The notes beneath the pieces were generated by a model. It made no database searches. It saw only the letters and a program-made list of their open reading frames with translations, and was not told where the DNA came from. A DNA stretch of 64,000 nt, taken from positions 27,984 to 91,983 of the forward strand of contig CAMUZR010000010.1 of the NCBI GenBank assembly GCA_947165255.1. Reading direction: 5' to 3'. Positions within the stretch are counted from its first letter, which is position 1. Each line of letters begins with the position of its first letter. This stretch comes from an uncultured Bacteroidales bacterium (GTDB taxonomy: Bacteria > Bacteroidota > Bacteroidia > Bacteroidales > P3). The position numbers were made by a program, and so were the translations under genes. Shown piece after piece: positions 28,101 to 36,516 of this stretch.

Positions 28101-28966
28101 TCCAGCAGGCTCTTAATAAAAACATGGCTATTGGTATCAGTGCTTACTATAAAGAGACTCGTGACCTTATCCAGCTTGTACAATACGCTGGCGCAGACCC
28201 CAACCAGAACTACTACTCTTATGATAACCTTGACTTCAAAACCATTAAGGGTCTTACTGTTAGTTATGACCTCCGTCAGTCAAAGAACATTCGTATCAAT
28301 GCTAACTATACTTTGCAGTATGCTGAAGGTACTGGCTTGACGAGTAATACAATGACTGAGCTCATAAAAGAAGGCTACACAACCCTTAAGATGCTCAATC
28401 CTATTAGCGATGACCGCCGTCATGAGTTCAAGGTCAATTTTGACTATCGCCTCATGGGTGGCTCCAAGTATGATGGTCCCGTTATCAACCGTGTAGTTAA
28501 AGATTCTACTGGTGAGGAACGTAGAAAGGAAATCAAGCTGTTGGAGAACTTCGGTGTGAATTTCATGGCTGTTGCTCAGTCGGGTCGTCCTTACACCAAG
28601 CAGTTTAGCCACAATCAGGCCACTATCGTTGGTAGTTATAACGGAGCCCGTCTGCCTTGGCTCTTCTTCTTCGATGTGGTTGTAGATAAGTCGTTCCCGA
28701 TTAAAGTTGGAAAACGTCAAACCAGCCTGACTGTTGCTATGACTGTTACCAACCTCTTCGATATCCGCAACGTTACTAGTGTGTTCCCTGTTACAGGTAA
28801 CCCAGAGGATGATGGTTATCTAACAGACCCCGAAACCCAGACTGTGATCAACAGTTATCTGGATTCCGATTCGTATCGTGACCTTTATTCCATCGCTATG
28901 AGCAATGGATACTTCCGCTACAGCACTCCTCGCCACTTCAGGCTTACTTTGTCCTATGCTTTCTAA
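25199..28966 (+). CDS. TonB-dependent receptor-like outer membrane protein
   Basis: The product is 1255 residues. A signal peptide (1-22) is followed by a CarboxypepD_reg-like beta-sandwich (about 24-110, TIKGTIVDPKTKEPVPFANVVA), a plug-like domain (about 115-225; MSADDIAHMPGTSVESIVAAVGGV) and a long beta-barrel with alternating aromatic strands ending in FRLTLSYAF. The terminal Phe is the usual barrel-assembly signal. Such proteins move large substrates through the outer membrane, but the plug is Gly-rich and I see no SusD gene beside it. Instead it is followed 30 bases later by a giant T9SS cargo gene and then a PorV/PorQ-like gene. That suggests it acts with these proteins, not in glycan uptake. 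Codons favour T-ending forms. Confidence 0.85.
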   Translation: MSMFRKVLMTIGLLLMANIVLAQGTIKGTIVDPKTKEPVPFANVVAKQDGKQIKGTQTDMDGNFTIKPLPVGQYEIQASCVGYHPYTRPEFTVKASGISVCNIELTPASVQLEEVVVIDTKNPIIDVGDASTTTRMSADDIAHMPGTSVESIVAAVGGVGYNDGGTSTARGEDNMVTKQGGITKRTGVNVPKEAIAEIQVILGGTPASIGEAIGGTQIITLKPPTSQFKGSIRWDARLNYRMLNQLNAYLTGPVIKKNIYDENGEKTGDQTLIGFRLTAAGTYYDNAFYRPRGHRYLVVNDALVQQYEQHPIDFDPVTYTVNYSAETGLYADDFVEIRNLTAKDFSGNKSRVPHTQYYQIGTNLAFDVRFTDYATLTLTGEFEYTHSPQTGIMPLNMSRSANNVLKVTNWDVMFDFTQRFPDVEDADANNTEGESKSGKAVKNVMYNITGMFNRQNYQYYNETFGSSLDDVFKYGFNGSVEISQRPHYALDPSFNYNGISRAAMVQDSWIDYIDWSTYEPYAGNQIYANYNLQLLSIPEISPLLTNLDNLLLFKGLPNGRTPDNIYGLIANVGYQDNTFAFAQTDYIYLAAKASAEIKGHEIEIGFQYDRQDQSYYSLGSTSLWTIMRQNANKHLSQMDLSNPHYSWQGSTLYVDYDRLYNAEAETYFSAAMRQYLGWSGNYEGERRFLDIDRYKPEDYVAAGGMDMFSSDELFNGGGNNTLVNYYGYDHTGKKYSSSDWKVEDFFNPSNPKYRYRPSFTPTYMAGYIQDQFYFQDLIFNVGVRVDIFDANQSVLKDPYLLYESYNVGDLRSGRTAYQGNIYAGAGDDWTVYVDAVDADIPTIYGYRKGSTWYDVNGVELASPSSIAGTSGKPTPYRTPNGQQAAKNNTVGKDAFEDYKPQIVVQPRIAFSFPVGENSQFKASYDIIARRPSSNWQANYYGYLYMSQISAISNPNLKPEKITNYELGFQQALNKNMAIGISAYYKETRDLIQLVQYAGADPNQNYYSYDNLDFKTIKGLTVSYDLRQSKNIRINANYTLQYAEGTGLTSNTMTELIKEGYTTLKMLNPISDDRRHEFKVNFDYRLMGGSKYDGPVINRVVKDSTGEERRKEIKLLENFGVNFMAVAQSGRPYTKQFSHNQATIVGSYNGARLPWLFFFDVVVDKSFPIKVGKRQTSLTVAMTVTNLFDIRNVTSVFPVTGNPEDDGYLTDPETQTVINSYLDSDSYRDLYSIAMSNGYFRYSTPRHFRLTLSYAF

Positions 28967-28996
28967 TATACCCATTGAGAATAAAATATCTAACTT

Positions 28997-31900
28997 ATGA
29001 AGAATATATTTAGCAAATTAGTATTGGCGGCCTTCCTCTTCTCCGCTCTGACGGGGACGGCATTCGCTGAGGATTGCAAGACTTGTAAAAAGTCTGGCGT
29101 CAAGCGAGCTGCTGTTCAGGCTAAAGCCGCTGTGTGCAAAAGAGCACAGAGTACCGCAGAGCTGAATGTGAATAATGTCCGTGCCCTGATCAACGGCTAC
29201 GGTAACATGTGGTACGATGGTAGTGTTGCACAGTACCATCTGCCTAAGAACAGCAACACCTGCCCACTCTTCTGCGCTGCCCTATGGATTGGCGGTACCG
29301 ACGTTAATGAACAGCTCCGTATTGCTGCTCTCCGTTTCGGTTCTGAGGGTGATGACTATTGGCCCGGTCCTCTTGACATCACCACTGCATCCGTCGACCT
29401 CCCTGTTTGTAATGAGTTTGACCACCATTGGATCATTACTAAAGCTGAGGTTCAGGCTTTTATGTCGATGTTTTCCTATGATGAAAATGGTGCTACTCCC
29501 AACGAGACCTTCTCTGCCGATGCCGTTTCCGCTACTATTAAGAATTGGCCTGCTTCGGGTACTCAGGTTGGTCAGTCGCCCTACTTGGCTCCTTTCTATG
29601 ATGCAAATCATGACGGTGTTTACAAGTGGGAAGATGGTGACTACCCCTACTATGATTTCAATAACGACCTCTGCCCACGTACACTGAAGGCTCAATGGGG
29701 TCGTGATTACACCTCCCATGTTTCTACTACGATGGAAACTGAACACGGTATCGTTACCGGTGGTCTTCTTTCTGACCAGGTTCTGAAAGGTGACCAAACC
29801 ATTTGGTGGGTGTTTAACGATATGGGTAATGTTCATACTGAAACCAATGGACAGCCTATCGGTATGGAGATTCGCGCTCAGGCTTTCGCTTTTTCCACGA
29901 ATGATGAAATCAATAATATGACCTTCTATACCTATGAAATCATCAATCGCTCTACTTATGAATTGAAAGACACCTATTTCAGTCAGTGGGTTGATGCCGA
30001 TTTAGGTTATGCTCATGATGACTTTGTTGGCTGTGATGTTAAACGTGGTCTTGGATATTGCTACAACGGCGACGAGGCAGATGGCCCCGGTTCGGGCTCT
30101 TATTCTGGCATTCCCCCTGCAGTTGGTATCGACTTCTTCCAGGGACCTTATATGGATCCCGATGGTAAGGATAATCCTAAGGTTGATATTTCCAAAATGC
30201 GTGCCTACTATCCGAACCAGTTGAAGAACTACTTGCTTGAAGACGGTACGTATGATACCATTTCCCTTACAGACGACGCAGACCTATACTATGAGCATGC
30301 ATGGTATTTTACCCCTGGTGATGTAATTGGAAACTGCGCTATCAATGGTGTTAACTTTGGTAATAACATTGTTGACGATGAGCGTTTTGGTATGCGCCGT
30401 TTTGTGTACTACAATAATAGTAATGATAACATTAGCGGTGAACCTTCCAAGGCTTCCGACTATTATTACTATCTTCGTGGTTTCTGGAAGAATGGTTCGC
30501 GCATGAAATATGGCGGAAACGGCATTTCCACCGGTACTACTGATTTCGATTGTGACTTCATGTTCCCGGGTAATTCTGACCTCTACTTCTGGGGTACTAA
30601 TGGTAATGCTGTTGAACCCTGGTCTGAGGTAACTGCTGGTAACACTCCTGCTGACCGTCGTTTTATGCAGTCTGCTGGTCCATTCACTCTGAAACCTGGT
30701 GCCCTTAACTACATTACTGTCGGTATTCCTTTTGCTCAGGCTTCTTCTGGTAATGCATGGTCTTCTGTTGAACTTCTTCGTGAGATTGACGATGTTTGCC
30801 AAGCACTTTTCGAAAACTGCTTTAAGGTGCTGGATGGCCCCGATGCTCCCACCTTGGTTGTTCAGGAGATGAATAACGAGTTGATCCTTTATATTAAGTA
30901 TGATAATCCCTCTAGTAATAACTATGGTGAGAATTACTCAGAGATTGACCCCGCTATCGTTCGCTCCTATACTGATGCTAATGGCAATAGTGTTACCTAT
31001 TCTGATGATGATCGTAGTTACAAGTTTGAGGGTTACCAGATTTACCAGTTGAAGACTAAAGATGTTTCTGTTGCCGACCTTAATGATGTTACCAAGGCTC
31101 AGCTGGTTGCTCAGTGTGATATTGAGAACTATTATGATGAGGAGGAAACTCTTCCCATTTCAACCCTTGTTAACTATACTCAAAACTCTGCAACTGGTTT
31201 GATGACTCCTTCAATCATGGTTCAAGGTGCAAATGCTGGTATTAAGCATGTGTTCCGTATCACCAATGATGCTTTTGCTACGGGTACTAATACTGCTTTA
31301 GTTAACAATAAGGAGTATTATTACATTGCTATTGCTTATGCTCAGAACCGTTTTAAAGAGTATTCTCAAACAGAAGCTGCCTTCCTCGACGGTCAGAAAG
31401 AACCTTATCTTGCAGGCCGTAAGGATGAGTTTGGTAGAACTATTACGGCTGTAACTGCTATTCCCCACGATCCTTCTTCGGAGAATGGCGGTACCGTTGT
31501 GAATTCTGAATTTGGTATGTGCCCCAATATTACTCGTATCGAAGGTTATGGTAATGGTGGTTCTATACTTCGACTCACCCAATCCTCTATTGAAGAACTT
31601 ATGGGTAAGCCTGGTGAACCTGGTAAACCTGCTGGTAAGTTTAGGGCTGATGGCAATGGTATGTTAGCTAATCCTTGTCAGATTCAGAATCCCGAGTATG
31701 AAGAGAATGCTGGTCCTGTCAATGTGCGTATCATAGATCCTCTTAGCGTTAAGCCGGGTAAGTTTATCATTGCTTTTGACCATAGTGATGACATTAATAA
31801 CAGCGGTTGGACTCTTTATAAATCTCCAGAGGATCCTACTTATGAGACGAATCCTTATATTTATGACACTGTCCGTTCCGTAAAATCTGACTTTGTTCTA

Positions 31901-33802
31901 AGCCGTTATAATGAGCAGCTTTTCCTTGATCTTGGTATTGCTATAGCTATCAGTAATCCTATTGCTGTTGCTACTCCCCTTCAGATATCCACTCAGTCCA
32001 ATGAGAACTATGCTTCCCGTTACTATGGAGGCCTTGTTTATGAAGGCGCTTTACTGAGTTCTTCGATGGAATATGCCGACAGAAGCACTCCTTGGCTTAC
32101 CGGACTTCCTGACGATGATAGTTACCAACTTCAAAACTGGATTCGTTCTGGTACTCAATTCGCAGCGAATACCCATAAGACCTTCACTTCTACTCCTGGT
32201 GATATTATTCTTTCCGAACCTTACCTGGATGAAGACTATTTCAAGAGTTTCTCTGATCAACCTGGTAACAATGCTGTTCCTGCCAGTGTTGGTGTCGATA
32301 GATTCCAGTCTTTTGAAAGTGTTGTCGGTGGTATTTGGGCACCTTATGGATTGGTTTCCACTTTGAATTTCCATCCTGCTTTCTGCTATCGTTATTATAT
32401 TGCGTCCGATGAGATTCTCGACAGCGTTCGTTCACATGTGGCCACTGGTGCTAGCAACTATACCCGTAATGCGATCACTCGTAAAACTATGGATAATTTC
32501 TATAACAAGTCTTTGAACTTTAACGATCTTTCCAAGTTGCCTAGCGTTAGAGTGGTCTTTACCGCAGATACTTCAAAATGGACTCGTTGCCCTGTCCTCG
32601 AGATGTGCGATGATTATACTCAGTCTGAGGGTAATGCCCGTCGTTTCCAGATGCGTAAACATGCTTCTGTCGATAAACTTGGTCGCACTTGCGCTGACCT
32701 TGGTTTGACTTCAGATGAGAATGATATGAGCAACCCTGCTTACATTAACGCTACAGGTATGGGTTGGTTCCCAGGTTATGCTATCAATACGGCTACAGGC
32801 GAACGCCTGAACATTATGTTCGGTGAAGATTCCCGATACATTCAGTATAATGGTGCCGACATGCTTTGGAACCCCACTGCTCCTGAAGATTTGATGGATG
32901 GTACTCAGAATTATGTGATGGGAGGTCGTCATTATATCTATATCATGAATGCTACCGACCAATTGTTCTATGATTTAATCAATGGTTCTTCGTCCACTCT
33001 CACCAGTTACAAGACTCCTTCTTATGATGCTGGTCGATGGGCAGTGAAGATGCTTAGCTCTCTCGATCGTATGATGAGTTTCGTACCTTCTAATGAAACT
33101 GATCGTAATCGTCTGAACCACGGTATTCTTGATGGTGAAAGTACCACACTTATTCCTCAGCGTGACTCTGTTGCTTTCTTCTTCTCTTCAGTGGCTTGGG
33201 TTAACATGCCCTTTGTTAATAGTCGCTTCTCTTTCAAGAATCCCATTGACATTCCTTGTGATGTCACCATCGACATTGATGTAAATACTCCCTATGGTAG
33301 ATACATGTCTCATAATGCATCTCCTGTCAGACTATTTACTGACGAGAATGGTGATAACGTTACGGCTCGGAATGACAACTACCCAATGTATCAGTTTGAA
33401 ATGGGTAACGACATTGCTACTCTTACTGGTGTGGCTTCTCAGCCTACTGCGAGAAAGACCTATCAGGATTCGATCCTCAGCCTTATCGGTGTGGTTCCTA
33501 ACCCCTACTATAGTTATTCCACATACGAAACCACTAGCCAGTTAGAGACGAAGGTTCGTTTCGTCAATGTTCCTACCGGATCCACTGTTTCTATCTATAC
33601 AGTTGACGGAACCTTGGTCCGTCGTCTTGGTCCTACCTCTGGTACTGCCACCACTTTAGACTGGGATCTTCATAACCACAATGGTATTCCTATCGCAGGC
33701 GGTGTATACCTGATTCACTTTAAAGTTCCTGGAATTGGTGAACGTGTTGTCAAGTGGTTTGGCACTATGCGTCCTGTTGACCTGAACTCGTTCGTATTCT
33801 GA
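28997..33802 (+). CDS. Giant T9SS cargo protein with FlgD-like C-terminal domain
   Basis: This 1601-residue protein is predicted to be secreted. A signal peptide (about 1-24, ending TAFAE) is followed by a Cys/Lys-rich segment (CKTCKKSGVKR) and a region with NGYGNMWYDG, CAALWIGGTD and DDYWPGPLD. I associate these blocks with large, uncharacterised surface proteins of Bacteroidota and relatives. The centre is long, rich in Asn, Asp and Tyr, with no recognised catalytic motif. The end (about 1490-1601) resembles a FlgD Ig-like/T9SS sorting domain: VVPNPYYSYS, TVSIYTVDGTLVRRL, GGVYLIHFK. The gene lies 30 bases after the TonB-like gene and 22 before the PorV/Q gene. Codons are strongly T-ending, unlike the C-ending adhesins at 2.6-10.4 kb. 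Confidence 0.78.
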   Translation: MKNIFSKLVLAAFLFSALTGTAFAEDCKTCKKSGVKRAAVQAKAAVCKRAQSTAELNVNNVRALINGYGNMWYDGSVAQYHLPKNSNTCPLFCAALWIGGTDVNEQLRIAALRFGSEGDDYWPGPLDITTASVDLPVCNEFDHHWIITKAEVQAFMSMFSYDENGATPNETFSADAVSATIKNWPASGTQVGQSPYLAPFYDANHDGVYKWEDGDYPYYDFNNDLCPRTLKAQWGRDYTSHVSTTMETEHGIVTGGLLSDQVLKGDQTIWWVFNDMGNVHTETNGQPIGMEIRAQAFAFSTNDEINNMTFYTYEIINRSTYELKDTYFSQWVDADLGYAHDDFVGCDVKRGLGYCYNGDEADGPGSGSYSGIPPAVGIDFFQGPYMDPDGKDNPKVDISKMRAYYPNQLKNYLLEDGTYDTISLTDDADLYYEHAWYFTPGDVIGNCAINGVNFGNNIVDDERFGMRRFVYYNNSNDNISGEPSKASDYYYYLRGFWKNGSRMKYGGNGISTGTTDFDCDFMFPGNSDLYFWGTNGNAVEPWSEVTAGNTPADRRFMQSAGPFTLKPGALNYITVGIPFAQASSGNAWSSVELLREIDDVCQALFENCFKVLDGPDAPTLVVQEMNNELILYIKYDNPSSNNYGENYSEIDPAIVRSYTDANGNSVTYSDDDRSYKFEGYQIYQLKTKDVSVADLNDVTKAQLVAQCDIENYYDEEETLPISTLVNYTQNSATGLMTPSIMVQGANAGIKHVFRITNDAFATGTNTALVNNKEYYYIAIAYAQNRFKEYSQTEAAFLDGQKEPYLAGRKDEFGRTITAVTAIPHDPSSENGGTVVNSEFGMCPNITRIEGYGNGGSILRLTQSSIEELMGKPGEPGKPAGKFRADGNGMLANPCQIQNPEYEENAGPVNVRIIDPLSVKPGKFIIAFDHSDDINNSGWTLYKSPEDPTYETNPYIYDTVRSVKSDFVLSRYNEQLFLDLGIAIAISNPIAVATPLQISTQSNENYASRYYGGLVYEGALLSSSMEYADRSTPWLTGLPDDDSYQLQNWIRSGTQFAANTHKTFTSTPGDIILSEPYLDEDYFKSFSDQPGNNAVPASVGVDRFQSFESVVGGIWAPYGLVSTLNFHPAFCYRYYIASDEILDSVRSHVATGASNYTRNAITRKTMDNFYNKSLNFNDLSKLPSVRVVFTADTSKWTRCPVLEMCDDYTQSEGNARRFQMRKHASVDKLGRTCADLGLTSDENDMSNPAYINATGMGWFPGYAINTATGERLNIMFGEDSRYIQYNGADMLWNPTAPEDLMDGTQNYVMGGRHYIYIMNATDQLFYDLINGSSSTLTSYKTPSYDAGRWAVKMLSSLDRMMSFVPSNETDRNRLNHGILDGESTTLIPQRDSVAFFFSSVAWVNMPFVNSRFSFKNPIDIPCDVTIDIDVNTPYGRYMSHNASPVRLFTDENGDNVTARNDNYPMYQFEMGNDIATLTGVASQPTARKTYQDSILSLIGVVPNPYYSYSTYETTSQLETKVRFVNVPTGSTVSIYTVDGTLVRRLGPTSGTATTLDWDLHNHNGIPIAGGVYLIHFKVPGIGERVVKWFGTMRPVDLNSFVF

Positions 33803-33824
33803 TGTGATTTGTTAATCTTAAAAA

Positions 33825-34910
33825 ATGTCTGAAATGAAAAACATATTTAGAATATTTGCTGTATTAGCTGTCACGGTACTGTTGTCTGCCGAGCCTGTTT
33901 GGGCAGGTAACGACAACCGTAGAGGTACAGCTGGTGCCACTGAGTTGTTAATCAACCCTTGGGCTCGCAGTTCTGGATGGGGCAATGTTAGTGTGGCTAA
34001 CGCTCGCGGCCTTGACGCTTTCTATTCTAACATCGCTGGTCTTTGCTTTATCCCCAAAATGGAGGTGTCTTACTCCAATACCATGCTTTTCGGTGGTAAG
34101 AGCGGACTCAATAGTGGTGCGGGTGTCAATGCTTTCGGTCTCGGTTTGCGCCTTTTCGACAATGGTGTTCTTGGTTTAAGTCTTATGACCATGAACTTTG
34201 GTGATATCGATGTGCGTACTGTTGAAAGTCCCGAACCTATCAACGGCACTTTTTCCCCTACCCTTATGAATATCAACGTGGCCTATGCACATTCTTTCAC
34301 TTTGTCAATTCATGGTGGTGTCAACCTTAAGATTATCAGCGAGTCGACCAACAACGTCTCTGGTAGTGCTTTCGCAGTTGATGCTGGTATTCAGTATGTC
34401 ACAGGAGCTGATGATGAGTTGAAATTCGGTATTAGTTTGAAGAACTGGGGTCCTGCTTATAGTTTTGGCGGCACTGGGATGTCCTTTACTTTCGTCAATG
34501 ATGCCGAAAATGACATGACTGCTGAGTATCGTTCTGGAGAGATGGAGCTTCCCACCTGTCTAAACATCGGTATTTCTTATGACTTCCTTTTCGAACTGTG
34601 GAAGCAGAGAATTACCCTTGCTGGTGCATTCACATCTAATGCTTTCCTTAAAGATAATATCGCCTTAGGTATTGAATACGGTTTGTTGGATATCATCAAC
34701 CTTCGTTGTGGTTATATCTATCAGACTGATATTTTCAGTGATGTGAACCGTACCACGGCCAACCAAGGACTTTGCGCTGGTGCATCTGTCAACATCCCTC
34801 TCCACAAGAAAGATGCTGAAAGTAATGCTGGTCTCACTATCGATTACTCATATCGTTCATCTTATAATTTAAAAGGTTCACATTCTATCGGAGCTACTTT
34901 TAGATTCTAG
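33825..34910 (+). CDS. PorV/PorQ family outer membrane barrel
   Basis: The product is 361 residues: a signal peptide (about 1-27, ending VWAG), then a short conserved start (GATELLINPWARSSGWGNVSVANARGLDAFYSNIAGL) and a beta-barrel ending in GATFRF with terminal Phe. The start, with a protein-specific Asn-Ile-Ala-Gly turn, is typical of PorV/PorQ and FadL-like barrels. PorV carries T9SS cargo from the translocon to the attachment enzyme, and PorQ has a related role. An internal ATG at 33834 (MKNIF) could be the true start. Coming after a giant T9SS cargo gene, it may be a dedicated shuttle. A terminator follows directly. Confidence 0.82.
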   Translation: MSEMKNIFRIFAVLAVTVLLSAEPVWAGNDNRRGTAGATELLINPWARSSGWGNVSVANARGLDAFYSNIAGLCFIPKMEVSYSNTMLFGGKSGLNSGAGVNAFGLGLRLFDNGVLGLSLMTMNFGDIDVRTVESPEPINGTFSPTLMNINVAYAHSFTLSIHGGVNLKIISESTNNVSGSAFAVDAGIQYVTGADDELKFGISLKNWGPAYSFGGTGMSFTFVNDAENDMTAEYRSGEMELPTCLNIGISYDFLFELWKQRITLAGAFTSNAFLKDNIALGIEYGLLDIINLRCGYIYQTDIFSDVNRTTANQGLCAGASVNIPLHKKDAESNAGLTIDYSYRSSYNLKGSHSIGATFRF

Positions 34911-34931
34911 ACGACAAAAAAATATGAAAAG

Positions 34932-34968
34932 ATTAGGAAAGGCTTTTTAGGAGCCTTTCCTAATTTTT
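34932..34968 (+). terminator. Terminator after the TonB/T9SS/PorV trio
   Basis: A perfect 13-bp stem (ATTAGGAAAGGCT and complement) with a 7-base loop is followed by TTTT. Confidence 0.88.
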
Positions 34969-35000
34969 GAATACTATTTAATTCAATTTATTATCTAATT

Positions 35001-35474
35001 ATGGCAGAAATAAAATATTATAGTGAAGAAGGTCTTCAAAAGCTCAAAGATGAACTTCATCATCTGATATCTGTGGAAAGGCCTGCAGCTGCCGCAGCTA
35101 TAGCCGAAGCCCGCGATAAAGGCGATTTGTCAGAAAATGCCGAATATGACGCAGCAAAAGAGGCTCAGGGTCATCTCGAGGCCAGAATTTCTAAATTACA
35201 AGATTTGGTCGCGAATGCTCGTCTTTTGGACGAGTCGAAAATCGATATTTCCAAAGTGCTTCTACTTTCCAAAATTTCCATTCGGAATATCAAGAATAAT
35301 ATGAAACAAACTTACACAATTGTTCCTGAAAGTGAAGCCAACTTAAAAGAGGCAAAAATCTCCGTCACTTCCCCCTTCGCACAGGCATTTCTTGGCAAAC
35401 GTGCAGGGGATAAAGTTGACGTCGTCGTACCGGCAGGAAAGATGCAATTTGAAATCCTTTCGGTCGAACGATAA
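35001..35474 (+). CDS. greA: Transcription elongation factor GreA
   Basis: GreA rescues backtracked RNA polymerase by stimulating transcript cleavage through the secondary channel. The 157-residue length is standard. The N-terminal coiled coil (about 1-75) carries the tip acidic residues in ARDKGDLSENAEYDAAKEAQG. The C-terminal FKBP-like domain contains TYTIVPESEANLKEAKISVTSPFAQAFLGKRAGDKVDVVVPAG. The ATG at 35001 matches the usual start (MAEIKYYSEEGLQKLKDEL). It stands alone between two terminators. Confidence 0.97.
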   Translation: MAEIKYYSEEGLQKLKDELHHLISVERPAAAAAIAEARDKGDLSENAEYDAAKEAQGHLEARISKLQDLVANARLLDESKIDISKVLLLSKISIRNIKNNMKQTYTIVPESEANLKEAKISVTSPFAQAFLGKRAGDKVDVVVPAGKMQFEILSVER

Positions 35475-35489
35475 AATATCTTTTAATAT

Positions 35490-35525
35490 GATAGAGACCT
35501 CGTATTATGGGGTCTCTATCTTTTA
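35490..35525 (+). terminator. Terminator of greA
   Basis: A perfect 10-bp stem (GATAGAGACC and complement) with an 11-base loop is followed by TTTTATT. Confidence 0.82.
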
Positions 35526-35531
35526 TTGTAG

Positions 35532-35963
35532 ATGCTGGATTTTCTTCAGGCTTATGGCGTATGGGGCCTTTTCCTAGGTTCTTTCCTTGCAGCCACTGTT
35601 GTGCCCCTTTATTCTGATGCTCTTTATCTTGGTGTGCTTTATGCAGGGTGCAATCCCATTTCTTGCCTGATTGCAGCCACACTAGGAAATTGGCTTGGCG
35701 GTTTAACATCATATGGCATTGGCTGGGTTGGTCGTTGGGAATGGATTGAACGTTGGTTTCACGTAAAACGCGAGAAGTTAGAACGGCAGCGTAGTCGAAT
35801 AGACCGTTGGGGCATTTGGCTTGCCTTTTTTACCTGGCTTCCTTTTGTTGGCGATTTGTTTGCTATTGCATTGGGCTTTTATCGTATTTCACCTATTAAG
35901 TGTGCCCTTTTAATGCTGCTTGGAAAATTCTTACGTTTTCTTGGCTGGACTTTCCTTTTCTAG
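35532..35963 (+). CDS. YqaA/DedA-like small membrane protein
   Basis: The product is 143 residues with about four hydrophobic segments and matches the YqaA branch of the DedA/VTT superfamily. The N-terminal part has GLFLGSFLAATVVPLYSDALYLG, a re-entrant-loop type motif, then ATLGNWLGGLTSYGIGWVGR, a charged loop (KREKLERQRSRIDRWG), and the second re-entrant segment FFTWLPFVGDLFAIALGF. DedA-superfamily proteins are implicated in flipping undecaprenyl phosphate or other lipids; for YqaA itself the substrate is not established. The start is just after the greA terminator, so the gene should have its own promoter, which I cannot place with confidence. Confidence 0.82.
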   Translation: MLDFLQAYGVWGLFLGSFLAATVVPLYSDALYLGVLYAGCNPISCLIAATLGNWLGGLTSYGIGWVGRWEWIERWFHVKREKLERQRSRIDRWGIWLAFFTWLPFVGDLFAIALGFYRISPIKCALLMLLGKFLRFLGWTFLF

Positions 35964-36053
35964 CCCTTTCTTAATTCACTAATGTCTATTCTTTCCTTTT
36001 GGCGCTTCCTTATACTGCCCATTTGTTATCCTATCTTAATCGGGTACAATAAA

Positions 36054-36103
36054 AAACCACCTCACTCTTTTCTGTTTTCGCGGAGTGAGATGGTTTCTTT
36101 TTT
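36054..36103. terminator. Bidirectional terminator between yqaA-like and HIT genes
   Basis: AAACCACCTCACTC and GAGTGAGATGGTTT form a 14-bp stem with one mismatch. There is an A run before it and CTTTTTT after it, so it can serve both convergent genes. Confidence 0.82.
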
Positions 36104-36112
36104 CCACTTTTA

Positions 36113-36505
36113 TTATTCGAAAGCAGCAGCCAAGTCGGCGGCCAGTTTATTAAATTCTTCCTCTGTTAGTTTTACGTGATGGTGAAAATCCATATCCCCT
36201 TCGGACTGGAGTGGAATTAGGTGAATGTGGGCGTGAGGTACTTCCAGCCCAAGAACAGCCATTCCTACTTTCTTACAGGGACATACTTTCTTTATACATT
36301 TTGCCACACGACGTGCAAATAGAGCCAATTCATCATAGCTTCGTTCGTCCAAGTCAAATATGTAGTCAACCTCCTTTTTGAGGATGCAAAGTACATGCCC
36401 TTTTGTTACAGGGTTTATGTCCAGGAATGCAAAGCAATTCTCGGTCTCTGCTACTTTGTAGCATGGAATTTCACCAGCTACGATTTTAGAAAAAATAGAA
36501 GCCAT
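36113..36505 (-). CDS. HIT family nucleotide-binding protein
   Basis: HIT proteins hydrolyse or transfer nucleoside phosphates from purine nucleotide conjugates. The 130-residue product begins IFSKIVAGEIPCYKVAE and contains FLDINPVTKGHVLCILKK, both typical of the HINT branch, and ends with the catalytic histidine triad in VPHAHIHLIP. The length suits a HINT-type homodimer. It lies 11 bases after purM on the same strand, so the two are probably cotranscribed; a purine-related role would fit but is inference. The convergent terminator at 36054-36103 ends the unit. Confidence 0.93.
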   Translation of the reverse strand: MASIFSKIVAGEIPCYKVAETENCFAFLDINPVTKGHVLCILKKEVDYIFDLDERSYDELALFARRVAKCIKKVCPCKKVGMAVLGLEVPHAHIHLIPLQSEGDMDFHHHVKLTEEEFNKLAADLAAAFE

Positions 36506-36516
36506 ATTGTTATGTT

